From positions 1 through 64,000 of the forward strand of contig CAMIYC010000006.1 of NCBI GenBank assembly GCA_946402905.1: a DNA stretch of 64,000 nt, in the 5' to 3' direction. The stretch is from an uncultured Prevotellaceae bacterium. GTDB lineage: Bacteria > Bacteroidota > Bacteroidia > Bacteroidales > Bacteroidaceae. The translations under genes and the position numbers were made by a program. Below the pieces are notes generated by a model. It was not told the origin of the DNA, did not search any database, and was given only the letters and a program-made list of their open reading frames with translations. Shown here one piece after another: positions 42,108 to 52,202 of this stretch; the stretch's first letter is position 1; each line of letters starts with the position of its first letter.

Positions 42108-42950
42108 ATGTCAGAGAACTGGACTATAGAGATAACCCCTAAGAAGCGTCTTCTTGACCTTAATCTGAAGGATCTGTGGCGCTACCGTGACCTTTATGTG
42201 ATGTACGTGAAGCGCGACATCATTACGCAGTATAAGCAGACGATCCTCGGACCGTTGTGGTTTCTGATCCAGCCGATGCTGACCACCATCATGTATATGT
42301 TTGTGTTTGGCGGTCTGGCAGGCATTTCTACCGACGGTGTGCCACAGCCATTGTTTTACCTGGCCGGCATCACCCTTTGGAACTACTTCAACACGGTATT
42401 CAACGAGTCATCGTCAGTATTCACCAAGAACGCCGGCGTTTTCGGCAAGGTCTATTTCCCACGCTTAGTGGTTCCGATGGCCACGATGACCTCCAACCTG
42501 ATCAAGATGCTCATCCAGTTGATGCTGTTTATCGTGGTCTACGTGTATTTCCTGATTCAAGGTGTTCCCCTTCACGTCAACGCCAGCATCTTGCTCTTCC
42601 CGCTGCTGGTGGTGCTTCTTGCTTTTCATGCAGTGTCATGGGGATTGATTATCTCGTCGCTCACCACTAAATATCACGATCTCACCTACTTAGTATCATT
42701 CGGCATTCAGCTTTTTATGTATGCCACCCCCATCATCTATCCGCTGAGCGCCGCGCCAGAGAAATACCGCGACATACTGCAGCTCAACCCCCTGACCTCT
42801 ATCTTCGAGACGTTCAAATACAACTGCATGGGTTGTGGCAGTCTCGACTGGGGCGGTCTGGCTTATAGCACGGTGTTTATGCTTGTAGTGCTTTTTGTCG
42901 CAGTGGTGATCTTCAACCGTGTGGAGCGCAACTTCATGGATACGGTGTAG
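42108..42950 (+). CDS. ABC transporter permease for polysaccharide export (Wzm-like)
   Basis: DLYVMYVKRDIITQYKQTILGPLWFLIQPM; six TM-like segments. Confidence 0.93.
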   Translation: MSENWTIEITPKKRLLDLNLKDLWRYRDLYVMYVKRDIITQYKQTILGPLWFLIQPMLTTIMYMFVFGGLAGISTDGVPQPLFYLAGITLWNYFNTVFNESSSVFTKNAGVFGKVYFPRLVVPMATMTSNLIKMLIQLMLFIVVYVYFLIQGVPLHVNASILLFPLLVVLLAFHAVSWGLIISSLTTKYHDLTYLVSFGIQLFMYATPIIYPLSAAPEKYRDILQLNPLTSIFETFKYNCMGCGSLDWGGLAYSTVFMLVVLFVAVVIFNRVERNFMDTV

Positions 42951-43176
42951 GAGATGAAAAAATTAAAAATTAATAATTAAAAATTAAAAATGAAAGAAAT
43001 GAGCTCAATTTTAAGAAACAGGAGTCCTAAATATAAGATAAAGAGTGTCACTTCGTGACAGAAATCTCACAAATCTAATCAAATCTTTCAAAAAGGTTTT
43101 TTATTTGTGTTGATTTGAATGATTTCTCTCCACAGCCGACTAAATGTCTATATATACTTCCAACACTTAACGTCTA

Positions 43177-43533
43177 ATGTCAAAATCAAAACACAAAAGA
43201 CAGTTGGTGGTTTACAAAAACTACTTTAAAGAGTTCAGAAAGACCTTACCTCCAAATGCTTTAAAGAAGGTATATCAGATACTTCTTTATGTCATCACTT
43301 TGGAAGTAATTCCGTCAAACTATTTGAAATCTATAACTAGTGCAGCCGGTTTATATGAAATCCGAATAGAAGAATGTGGCAATATCTATCGTATTTTCTG
43401 TTGTTTTGACGAGGGAAATATAGTCATTTTGTTTAACGGCTTTCAAAAAAAGACACAAAAGACCCCGATAAATGAAATCGAAAAAGCCAAACAAATTATG
43501 AAAGAATATTTTGATAGCAAGAAAGGGAAATAA
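43177..43533 (+). CDS. RelE/HigB-family toxin
   Basis: 118 aa; KSITSAAGLYEIRIEECGNIYRIFCCFDEGNIVILFNGFQKKTQKTP. Confidence 0.85.
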   Translation: MSKSKHKRQLVVYKNYFKEFRKTLPPNALKKVYQILLYVITLEVIPSNYLKSITSAAGLYEIRIEECGNIYRIFCCFDEGNIVILFNGFQKKTQKTPINEIEKAKQIMKEYFDSKKGK

Positions 43534-43534
43534 T

Positions 43535-43843
43535 ATGAATAGAGATGAAATGAAAAAAATGAATCTTACACCTATTGAGGATTTGATAGATGAAGATTTT
43601 GGTGAGGACGGAACTCCTTCAAGGATGGCTTTTGATGCAGAAGTCGATGCTTTCATATTGGGAGAACGGCTGAAAGAGGAAAGGAAAAAGGCTGGTCTGA
43701 CGCAAGAGCAACTGGCTCTTAAAATCGGAACTAAAAAGAGTTATATTTCCCGAGTGGAAAATGGTCATGCCGACATACAACTATCTACCCTTTTTAAAAT
43801 ATTTCAAGGTTTGGGAAGAAAGGTATCCTTTACAATCTTATAA
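43535..43843 (+). CDS. XRE-family HTH antitoxin (HigA-like)
   Basis: GLTQEQLALKIGTKKSYISRVENG; directly downstream of toxin. Confidence 0.88.
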   Translation: MNRDEMKKMNLTPIEDLIDEDFGEDGTPSRMAFDAEVDAFILGERLKEERKKAGLTQEQLALKIGTKKSYISRVENGHADIQLSTLFKIFQGLGRKVSFTIL

Positions 43844-43974
43844 CATCTGCTCGTGATATTTTGACAAACTCTATTCTCATCATCCATTCCCATTTACCAC
43901 ATCGAGAAATACTTGCAACAAAGCCTGGATAGTTTGTTTGTCAAACAATGCTTCTGAGATATGAATAAAGTCAT

Positions 43975-44155
43975 TAACCTGCATATTTCATACTCTTCCG
44001 TAGCGAAAAGGACAAGAGCCTGTGCATCAGCGTGAGCACAACGACGACAACGCAGGATGTAGTAAATCCTACTTCCAAGGCTTCAGGAGAGAGCATTGCG
44101 CTGAGGTGCTGGTTATTGGGATTTGCAGTAGAAAGAGTATGAAATATGCAGGTTA
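43975..44155. repeat. MITE-like element with perfect 23-bp terminal inverted repeats (family E)
   Basis: TAACCTGCATATTTCATACTCTT (43975-43997) and exact reverse complement (44133-44155). Confidence 0.85.
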
Positions 44156-44199
44156 AAGAGTCTTCTCTCGGAGAAAGGATTCTATATGAGCAAACAACG

Positions 44200-44275
44200 C
44201 GTCTACTCGTCTACTTGTCAACTCGTCAACTGAAACAACTCGTCTACTTGTCAACCCGTCTACTTGTCAACTAAT
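44200..44275. repeat. degenerate 8-bp tandem array (TCWACTYG)
   Basis: tctacttg tcaactcg tcaactg ... tctacttg tcaacccg tctacttg tcaacta, upstream of wzt. Confidence 0.8.
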
Positions 44276-44280
44276 ATAAT

Positions 44281-45543
44281 ATGAGTACAGCCATACAATT
44301 TGACCATGTGGGAAAACTCTACCGGCTTGGTGTGGTAGGAACAGGAACCCTGTCTCACGACCTCAACCGCTGGTGGGCCACTAAGATACTGCGCCGTGAA
44401 GACCCCTATCTGAGGATCGGCGAGACCAACGATCGCTCCAAGAAAGGCTCCAGCAACTACGTGTGGGCGCTGAAAGACATCACTTTCGACGTGGAGCAAG
44501 GCGACGTGGTGGGCATCATCGGCAAGAACGGTGCCGGCAAGTCGACCCTGCTGAAATTGCTCTCGCGTGTCACCTCCCCTACTACAGGCGCCATCCGTGC
44601 CCGTGGCCGCATCGGCTCACTGTTGGAGGTAGGCACCGGCTTCCACCCGGAGATGACAGGCCGCGAAAATATCTACATGAACGGCAGCATCATGGGTATG
44701 ACCAAACAAGAAATCACCCGCAAGCTCGACGAGATCGTCGACTTCGCCGGTGTGGAGCGCTATATCGACACCCCTGTGAAGCGCTACAGCAGCGGCATGA
44801 CAGTACGCCTCGGCTTTGCCGTCGCCGCCTTTATGGAGCCGGAGATTTTGGTCGTGGACGAGGTCCTGGCCGTGGGCGACGCCGAGTTTCAGAAGAAAGC
44901 CATCGGGAAGATGCAGGACGTGAGCAAAGGCGAAGGCAGGACGGTTCTGTTTGTGAGTCATAATATGGCGAGTGTGAAAAGTCTGTGCACACGAGGTATT
45001 GTATTGAAGAATGGTTTAGTTGCTTTTAGAGGAGAAACAGAAAATGCCATTGATTTTTACTTAAGAAATGATGAAAAATCAATAAATGAAGAAAGAATCA
45101 TTGATCATCTTTCTTTCAAAAAAGACTTTATCGATATATACAGAATTTTAGTAAATGGTTCAGATAAAAGTAATATTAATATACCATCCCAACACAATTT
45201 TATTGAAATAGAAATAAATGGTTTTTTACGATTAGAAAGCAACGCAAGTCTTACAGTTCAATTCATTAATTCAAACGAAGTCGTATTAGCAACATATAGT
45301 TATGGACTTTACAAAGGTGAAAAAATCAAACTTTCTAAGGGTGATTTTTCCATTAAACGAAGCATCCATCTTCCTAAATACATTGGGAAAGGGGACTGTT
45401 TTATTAATATCTCATTATTTGAACCAAGAATCCAGGGTTTGGTTTCTATTCCTAAATGTGCAAAAATCCATTTTGACGGTAATTGCGACCCGTTTTGTCG
45501 ACCTGTCAATTTCAAGACGGAAGGATTTTTTGGATTAGAATGA
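44281..45543 (+). CDS. ABC transporter ATP-binding protein for polysaccharide export (Wzt-like, extended C-terminal domain)
   Basis: [41 protein letters not shown]; ~180 aa AT-rich C-terminal extension. Confidence 0.93.
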   Translation: MSTAIQFDHVGKLYRLGVVGTGTLSHDLNRWWATKILRREDPYLRIGETNDRSKKGSSNYVWALKDITFDVEQGDVVGIIGKNGAGKSTLLKLLSRVTSPTTGAIRARGRIGSLLEVGTGFHPEMTGRENIYMNGSIMGMTKQEITRKLDEIVDFAGVERYIDTPVKRYSSGMTVRLGFAVAAFMEPEILVVDEVLAVGDAEFQKKAIGKMQDVSKGEGRTVLFVSHNMASVKSLCTRGIVLKNGLVAFRGETENAIDFYLRNDEKSINEERIIDHLSFKKDFIDIYRILVNGSDKSNINIPSQHNFIEIEINGFLRLESNASLTVQFINSNEVVLATYSYGLYKGEKIKLSKGDFSIKRSIHLPKYIGKGDCFINISLFEPRIQGLVSIPKCAKIHFDGNCDPFCRPVNFKTEGFFGLE

Positions 45544-45580
45544 ATTTACATATTACCGAGTATAGTGATAACCGAAAGGA

Positions 45581-45727
45581 ATGCTCACACCTGTTGCTCA
45601 GTGTGCATATAACGGAGAAAGGTTTTTAGCCGAACAACTAGAATTTATAGCCAATCAAGATTTACCTATCAATAAGATTGTAATTTGTGGTGGCAGATCA
45701 ACTAATAGTACGAAAGAACTCATATAA
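45581..45727 (+). pseudogene. glycosyltransferase family 2 N-terminal remnant
   Basis: MLTPVAQCAYNGERFLAEQLEFIANQDLPINKIVICGGRSTNSTKELI* resembles GT2 N-terminus 'CxYNGExFLxEQLxSIxxQ...ICDDxSTDxT' but lost the DD pair and stops. Confidence 0.7.
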
Positions 45728-46005
45728 CAGGGGAAACGATCTTCTTATTTAACATTTTGAAAATGGCTGTCCTTTTTATCAAGAATTTAAGAATAATAGT
45801 TACCAAAGTGGCTGCCCTCAAGGAGAATTCTTTAATTCGATAATTCTTGATATACAATCATAGATTAACAACATATTGACAGCCTATTTTAGAAATAAAG
45901 ATTTTTTTACGACAAACGGAATAATGAAATATAGTTTTCCAAACAATCTTTCACATTTCTTTACAGACTAGTTATTTTGTATGAGAATCACAAAGGTTTT
46001 ATAAA

Positions 46006-46968
46006 ATGAAACCAAAAGTAACTATAATTATACCGATTTATCGCTGTGAAAAATACATTGAGCGATGCATTAGATCTTTAATGAATCAAACTTTAAAAGA
46101 AGGTATTGAGTTTCTATTCATTAATGATAAGAGCCCAGATCGTTCTATGAATATTCTTTTTCAGGTTTTAAAAGACTATCCTCTTCGGGAACAGCAAATA
46201 ACAATCATAGAGAATGAAAGAAATTTAGGTGCAGCAAGAACAAGGATGAAAGGAATCTCCTTTGCCAAAGGTGATTATATTGGATGGTGTGATTCCGATG
46301 ATTGGATAGATATTGACATGTATGAAAAAATGATTTTAGCCACAGATAATGGGAAAATTGATATTGTGGTTTCCGATTATTGTTTGGAAAATAATAAGAC
46401 TATTATAATCAAGCATATCCATAGTTCTACTCCTCAACAAGCGCTGTCAAAAAGTTGGAAAAAATATCATCTTCCTTTAGGCTTACCGTTCCAACTAATT
46501 CGGAAGGAGCTCTTGGATTATGCGGCCAAGCAGATTATCCCCGTACATCAAGGCGAAGACACCTATATGATAAGATACATTTTTTATAATGCTAAATCTT
46601 TAAAATTCGTCAACAAGCCTTATTACCATTACGATAGGACTAATAGTGCCTCCATCACACATAACACAAATTATAGTAATGAGCAATGGCTCTTACATCG
46701 ACAAAATATAGACAAATTATCCTGCCTTCTTCTACAAGATAATCCAGACCACGATATATCATATCGCAAATCTATCAATGCTCTAAAATATTACAGAAAA
46801 TCGCAATATCGTTCCGTTTTTCCATCTATTTATTCATACTACTACACCTATGCCGAATGCTACAAAGACATTTGTGATATCATAGAAACTAGGACAAAAT
46901 TAAGAACTTACCTAATTTACAATTATTATCCTTTATTCTGGTATTTCTTTAGGAAAGAATGGGAATAG
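46006..46968 (+). CDS. glycosyltransferase family 2
   Basis: VTIIIPIYRCEKYIERCIRSLMNQT, WCDSDDWI. Confidence 0.92.
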   Translation: MKPKVTIIIPIYRCEKYIERCIRSLMNQTLKEGIEFLFINDKSPDRSMNILFQVLKDYPLREQQITIIENERNLGAARTRMKGISFAKGDYIGWCDSDDWIDIDMYEKMILATDNGKIDIVVSDYCLENNKTIIIKHIHSSTPQQALSKSWKKYHLPLGLPFQLIRKELLDYAAKQIIPVHQGEDTYMIRYIFYNAKSLKFVNKPYYHYDRTNSASITHNTNYSNEQWLLHRQNIDKLSCLLLQDNPDHDISYRKSINALKYYRKSQYRSVFPSIYSYYYTYAECYKDICDIIETRTKLRTYLIYNYYPLFWYFFRKEWE

Positions 46969-46981
46969 ATAGTTTAAAACT

Positions 46982-47947
46982 ATGCGTACAAAAATCGTCT
47001 ACACATTAGTCAGCGACGAAAGCGACAACTACTATGAGCAAGCCTTGATAAGTTTGTTTTCTCTAAGGCTTTATCACCCCCGCCCTGATATAGTAGTGCT
47101 TGTTGTAGACGAGAACACGGATAAAACATTGACAGGAAAGAGAGAGGAAATCAAGAAATATGTATCTGAGATTATCCCCATCCAGGTACCTAATCATTAC
47201 GATAAGAAATATACCTCAAGATATCTCAAGACGCGGCTTAGAGAATTCATCAAGGGCGATTACCTCTTCATCGACTGCGACACCATCATCTGCGGGTCCT
47301 TGTCTGGAATTGACCAGACTGAAGCCTCACTGGCCATGGTCTCAGACCTGAATGACAGTCTGCCACTTCAAGACAAAGTCATATTAGATAGATGCGGAAA
47401 AGGTGGATTGGGAAATCTTGAAGGAAAGCCCTATTTCAACAGCGGTGTCATCTATGCAAAAGACACGCCCGAAGTATACCAGTTTTATGAAAAATGGCAT
47501 AAAAACTGGAAATTTTCGGCTGCAAATGGAGTTTCATTCGACCAACCTTCATTATGCAAAACCAATGCCGATAGCGGCTGTATCATAGAAGAGCTGCCAG
47601 CGATATGGAACTGCCAGTTCAAATACAACCAAGGATACCAGTATTTGAACAAAGCTCTCATCATGCACTACTTTAACCCTAATGGGTCCAAAGCCTGGTC
47701 TTATCCTACAGATACTCTTTTCGCGGCAATCAAGGACAAAGGCTTTATTGATGAGAATGTCGACAAGCTTATCCGCCATCCCAAGACAAGTCTTTATGCT
47801 ATAATGACCATCAATAAAGACAGTGCATATCGTTTTTTTAACTCTGAGATGACCTACATCTATTTTTGCCAGCCCAGATTATATAAAATATTACTTTCGG
47901 TGGCAAAAATAAGTAGTCGCGTGCTCAATTGTATACGTCTAAAGTAA
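46982..47947 (+). CDS. GT8-like glycosyltransferase
   Basis: KGDYLFIDCDTIICGSL (DxD), YFNSGVIY, HYFNPNGSKAW. Confidence 0.85.
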   Translation: MRTKIVYTLVSDESDNYYEQALISLFSLRLYHPRPDIVVLVVDENTDKTLTGKREEIKKYVSEIIPIQVPNHYDKKYTSRYLKTRLREFIKGDYLFIDCDTIICGSLSGIDQTEASLAMVSDLNDSLPLQDKVILDRCGKGGLGNLEGKPYFNSGVIYAKDTPEVYQFYEKWHKNWKFSAANGVSFDQPSLCKTNADSGCIIEELPAIWNCQFKYNQGYQYLNKALIMHYFNPNGSKAWSYPTDTLFAAIKDKGFIDENVDKLIRHPKTSLYAIMTINKDSAYRFFNSEMTYIYFCQPRLYKILLSVAKISSRVLNCIRLK

Positions 47948-47963
47948 TAAACGTATTTTTTCA

Positions 47964-48944
47964 ATGACGACAACCAGCATCAAAAAGACCATACCTGGCC
48001 TCGATATATTAAAATTTGTCTTGGCCATACTGATTATTTCTGCTCACTGTTCTCTATTTGAGGAATTTCCCCAAATTCATATTCTATGGGGAACTCTAAT
48101 TAGTATTGCTATACCCATTTTCTTTTCTATTTCATCATATCTATTTTTCAATAAAATATACAACTCATCATCCAATTCTATAAGCACATTCATTCATTAT
48201 ATTAAAAGATTGGCTATACTATTTACTATATGGTATATATTGATGACACCTATGACATACTATAAGTTTTACAGTGTAGCCACTTTCAAAGAAACTGTAT
48301 TTGCCATATTTCTTTCATGTTGTTTTAATGGCTATTGGTTTATCAAAGCCTTAATCATCAACACAACAATTCTCTATCTATTCAGGAAACATCTTTTAGC
48401 GTGTTTTTTCTTAGCAATGATTATATTTCTATATTGCTCATATAACAATATTTACAATTTCAATCCATTTCTTAATTCTATCCATCCCTATTATAGCTTT
48501 TATTACCACCTTGCATACTTCTGCTGGGGAGCGCTTTTTGCCAGATTTAAGGGGATTATTGATTTTACGAAATGGAACAGTTGTTTATTAATAACTATTT
48601 GGCTTGCATTACTTATAACATCTCAGTACTTTAGGATTGAACCAATTTATCGATTAATATCATTCCCCTTATTATTTCCCATTTTTTACAATTTAAGGAT
48701 TAGTCCGACGCCAATCTACAAAAAAATGCGTGACACAAGTATCATCCTTTATATGATTCAATTTTTATTGATATGGCTCTATAATGGGGGTTGTGAATTA
48801 TATTTAGAATCAAGTACTAGTCTATTCCGTATACTGCAGTTCAGCCCAGTAAGATTTTTAACCATTCTTTCAATTGCCTTATTCTTTGCATGGTTAATTC
48901 TTCGAAATGAGAATAAATATCAATGGCTAAAATTCCTTCATTGA
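47964..48944 (+). CDS. acyltransferase 3 family membrane protein
   Basis: GLDILKFVLAILIISAHC start; about 10 hydrophobic segments. Confidence 0.85.
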   Translation: MTTTSIKKTIPGLDILKFVLAILIISAHCSLFEEFPQIHILWGTLISIAIPIFFSISSYLFFNKIYNSSSNSISTFIHYIKRLAILFTIWYILMTPMTYYKFYSVATFKETVFAIFLSCCFNGYWFIKALIINTTILYLFRKHLLACFFLAMIIFLYCSYNNIYNFNPFLNSIHPYYSFYYHLAYFCWGALFARFKGIIDFTKWNSCLLITIWLALLITSQYFRIEPIYRLISFPLLFPIFYNLRISPTPIYKKMRDTSIILYMIQFLLIWLYNGGCELYLESSTSLFRILQFSPVRFLTILSIALFFAWLILRNENKYQWLKFLH

Positions 48945-48988
48945 ATCTAAAAGAACCACTCTGACCATAACTATTAGGCCATAATTTC

Positions 48989-49942
48989 ATGATTTCCATT
49001 ATCATTCCTGTCTTTAATGTGGAGAATTATCTTCGCCAATGTCTCCAATCTGTGATCGAACAGACTTTCACAGATTGGGAGTGCATTCTCGTGGATGATG
49101 GCTCAAAAGACAGGAGCGGTGTCATCTGTGACGAATTTGCAAAGATGGATTCAAGATTTGCTGCTATCCATCAAGAGAATCGTGGAGTATCTGCTGCGAG
49201 GAACAAGGGATTACAGGTAGCGAAAGGAGAATATATTTGCTTCATCGATTCTGACGATTGGGTAAAAAAAACATATCTATCTGACATGCTCGCCGGAATG
49301 GAAGATAAGGCTGTTGATATGGTAGTAACGGGATTGTCCAAAATATACCCAAATAGGTCTTCAATGAGTTTCTCACCTCCGCAAAGATGTATTATTAAAG
49401 CCAATGACCAATATACTAAAACTTTTATTGATAATGTTGGGTTGTTCTATGGTCCGACTTCTATTCTGTATAAGACAAGTATTATACGATACAACAATCT
49501 TTCATTCCCTGTCGATTTTTCTTTTGGCGAGGACACCATTTTCAATTTCAGATACCTCAATCATGTAAATGATATACTTTTATTACCAGTAATAAATTAT
49601 TTTTACCGTACCAATAAAGGCACCCTGTCTTCATCTATGCATGATTTGCCTTTCACACGCTATTCAATCTGGAAGAAACGTCTTTCTTTCTACAAATCCA
49701 AGAACATGTGGGATTCTAACATAAAAGAGAACATGTATAAGGAACTTTGGGCAATTGTCTATGATGGCATTTTTTCATCTTCCAATCACACATTCTCGCA
49801 TATCAAAAAGATTCTATCATTTGAAGAAATCTCAGACCTTAAAAAATGGTATCATGTTTATGTAGCTCCATTCTGGATAAAAAAAATGATTATTCATAGA
49901 GCGAGTTTAGTCTTTTACATCTATTTATATTTTATAAAATGA
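48989..49942 (+). CDS. glycosyltransferase family 2
   Basis: ISIIIPVFNVENYLRQCLQSVIEQTFTDWECILVDDGSKDRS, FIDSDDW. Confidence 0.93.
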   Translation: MISIIIPVFNVENYLRQCLQSVIEQTFTDWECILVDDGSKDRSGVICDEFAKMDSRFAAIHQENRGVSAARNKGLQVAKGEYICFIDSDDWVKKTYLSDMLAGMEDKAVDMVVTGLSKIYPNRSSMSFSPPQRCIIKANDQYTKTFIDNVGLFYGPTSILYKTSIIRYNNLSFPVDFSFGEDTIFNFRYLNHVNDILLLPVINYFYRTNKGTLSSSMHDLPFTRYSIWKKRLSFYKSKNMWDSNIKENMYKELWAIVYDGIFSSSNHTFSHIKKILSFEEISDLKKWYHVYVAPFWIKKMIIHRASLVFYIYLYFIK

Positions 49943-50089
49943 AAACAAGCAATTTATCGACAGACTCATCAATAAAACCTGCATATATTTCAAAAAATAT
50001 TTTGGAAAATGACAGAAAAAGAAATAGTTGAACCTATAAAACTAAGATTACTTTAAAACGTAATTCCATCCATCTTTAAATTCTAAAAA

Positions 50090-51952
50090 ATGAATTCTTT
50101 TCAAAATATAAAGCTCATCATCTGGGATTTGGATAATACATTTTGGAGTGGCATATTAAGTGAAGGTCCTATAGTGCCTGTTCCCGAAAATATCGCTTTG
50201 ATAAAGATCCTAACCGACCATGGAATCGTTAATTCTATATGTTCTAAAAATGACTTAAATCAGACCGAACGGAAGCTTGAAGAACTCGGAATCAATGACT
50301 TGTTTGTCTTCAAATCAATAAACTGGGAACCTAAAGGTCAAAGAATAAGCAAACTCATTCATGACATGGGCTTGCGGCCTGTAAATTGTTTGTTTATTGA
50401 TGACAACATTGTAAATCTAAAAGAAGCCCAGTATTATGAAAAAGATTTGATGATAGCAGAACCTGATGTCATCCCTGAATTGTTCAAATTCTTTAATAGC
50501 GTCCCAGCTAACGATAAAAAGCATAAAAGGCTCAATAATTATAAGATTCTAGAACAAAAAACATTGGCAAAAGAAGCGTCATCCGATAATCTTGCTTTCT
50601 TATTCGATTCCGATACCCATGTTGAGATCCATCACGATTGCGTGCAACATATCGATCGTATTTACGAATTAGTTTCCCGTACCAATCAGCTCAATTACAC
50701 TAAAGTACGCTCCAAGCAAGAAGATCTTGAGTCACTGTGTCAAGATTCTTCTGTCAAGACAGGTTATGTCACAGTCTGTGACAAGTATGGTGACTATGGA
50801 ATAGTTGGGTTTTATGCACTTAAGGCAGGCCAGTTAATTCATTTTCTTTTCTCCTGCCGTACTATAGGTCAAGGTGTGGAACAGTATGTTTATGCTTATT
50901 TAAATTACCCCATACTGAATGTCGTAGGAGAAGTTGTAAACTTGGTCAATAATGAACCGAAACCAGCATGGATTAATCAGCCTCCCAAAAACGAGACTGA
51001 TGACACTTCTAATAAATCTCATAAGAAAATAATCATCAAAGGTGCATGTGATTTAAAAGTCATGTCACAATATCTAAACACGGAGAATGTTATAGAAGAA
51101 TTTACATATACTGGAATTGAAAAAGGCAATTGGATAGAACATCAAAATCATTCTGTCAATTACCTCCAATGGCACTTTCTACCTCCAACTACTAAGACTG
51201 AGCTTCTAGATGAATGCATTTTCAATGACAAGGAGATGTTCAAGACCTCTATATACGATCAAGATGTATCTATCATTTTTTTAAGTACAATGATTGAACC
51301 CAATTTAGGAATCTATCGTAGGAAAAAAGATGGTCTCAAAATAGCTTTTGGTGAATATCTTTACCCGTTAACGGATAGTAACTTTTGGGATTTATATACG
51401 AATAACAAAATTTTTACCGCTCAAAATCATTTTACTCTTGAATGGATAAAGAAATTTTGTGAAAAATATGAATTCGAAGGCCGTTTATCGTCTGACCAAA
51501 TAATCAGCAACATTAAAGAACTACTTCAGAAGACCAATAGCCAAACAAAACTGTGTTATATATTAGGAAGTGAGATCCCATTCGAAAAGAACAAGCAAGA
51601 TAATTACCAAGGCAGGCACCTAATATATAAAGAAATAAATGATAAGATACGGAAACTTGCTAAAGAAAACAACCGCATCTTATTAATTGATGTGAACGAG
51701 TTTATCCATGGACAAGAAGATTTTACCAATAACATCAATCATTTTCACCGTAGAATATATTACGAATTAGCCACAAAAGCCAATGAGTATATAACAGAAG
51801 TAACTGGAAACAAACTAAAACAAAAAAGTAGATTATTCCTTTATAGGAAAGATGTCATCGACAGAATAGGTTACACTGGATTTTATCAGACAAAGTTTTG
51901 GCATTATCTTAGGATTCCTATTAAGTTTTTGATAAGAACATTTAGATTGTAG
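50090..51952 (+). CDS. FkbH-like HAD-IIIC phosphatase/acyl-transfer protein fused to SGNH-like C-terminal domain
   Basis: IIWDLDNTFWSGIL, NSICSKNDLNQ, CLFIDDNIVNLKEA; C-terminal IIIKGACDLKVMSQYL... resembling SGNH/DUF6270. Confidence 0.75.
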   Translation: MNSFQNIKLIIWDLDNTFWSGILSEGPIVPVPENIALIKILTDHGIVNSICSKNDLNQTERKLEELGINDLFVFKSINWEPKGQRISKLIHDMGLRPVNCLFIDDNIVNLKEAQYYEKDLMIAEPDVIPELFKFFNSVPANDKKHKRLNNYKILEQKTLAKEASSDNLAFLFDSDTHVEIHHDCVQHIDRIYELVSRTNQLNYTKVRSKQEDLESLCQDSSVKTGYVTVCDKYGDYGIVGFYALKAGQLIHFLFSCRTIGQGVEQYVYAYLNYPILNVVGEVVNLVNNEPKPAWINQPPKNETDDTSNKSHKKIIIKGACDLKVMSQYLNTENVIEEFTYTGIEKGNWIEHQNHSVNYLQWHFLPPTTKTELLDECIFNDKEMFKTSIYDQDVSIIFLSTMIEPNLGIYRRKKDGLKIAFGEYLYPLTDSNFWDLYTNNKIFTAQNHFTLEWIKKFCEKYEFEGRLSSDQIISNIKELLQKTNSQTKLCYILGSEIPFEKNKQDNYQGRHLIYKEINDKIRKLAKENNRILLIDVNEFIHGQEDFTNNINHFHRRIYYELATKANEYITEVTGNKLKQKSRLFLYRKDVIDRIGYTGFYQTKFWHYLRIPIKFLIRTFRL

Positions 51953-52037
51953 TGCGATGATTACCATCCACACAGCAACCATTACAGAGCATATATTATT
52001 GGCAATGCGTATAATTTCTCTTTTTTCTTTATTAATT

Positions 52038-52202
52038 CAAGTTTTACTCAACTTGCTGGTTTATACGGTTTTAAGGTTATAAGGTCATAAGGTGATATTA
52101 CCAATAAATACGCTGCCGACATGCACATCTCATCTAAAAATCTCTAAGCGTAACGCCCCAACGACCTAATAACCTAAAGAAACAGGAGCTTGCGAAAGTT
52201 TA
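52038..52202. repeat. dispersed TIR element, family D copy 2
   Basis: ggttttaaggttataaggtcataaggtgatattaccaataaatacgctgcc...aacaggagcttgcgaaagtt, matching copies at 19948 and 59043. Confidence 0.7.
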
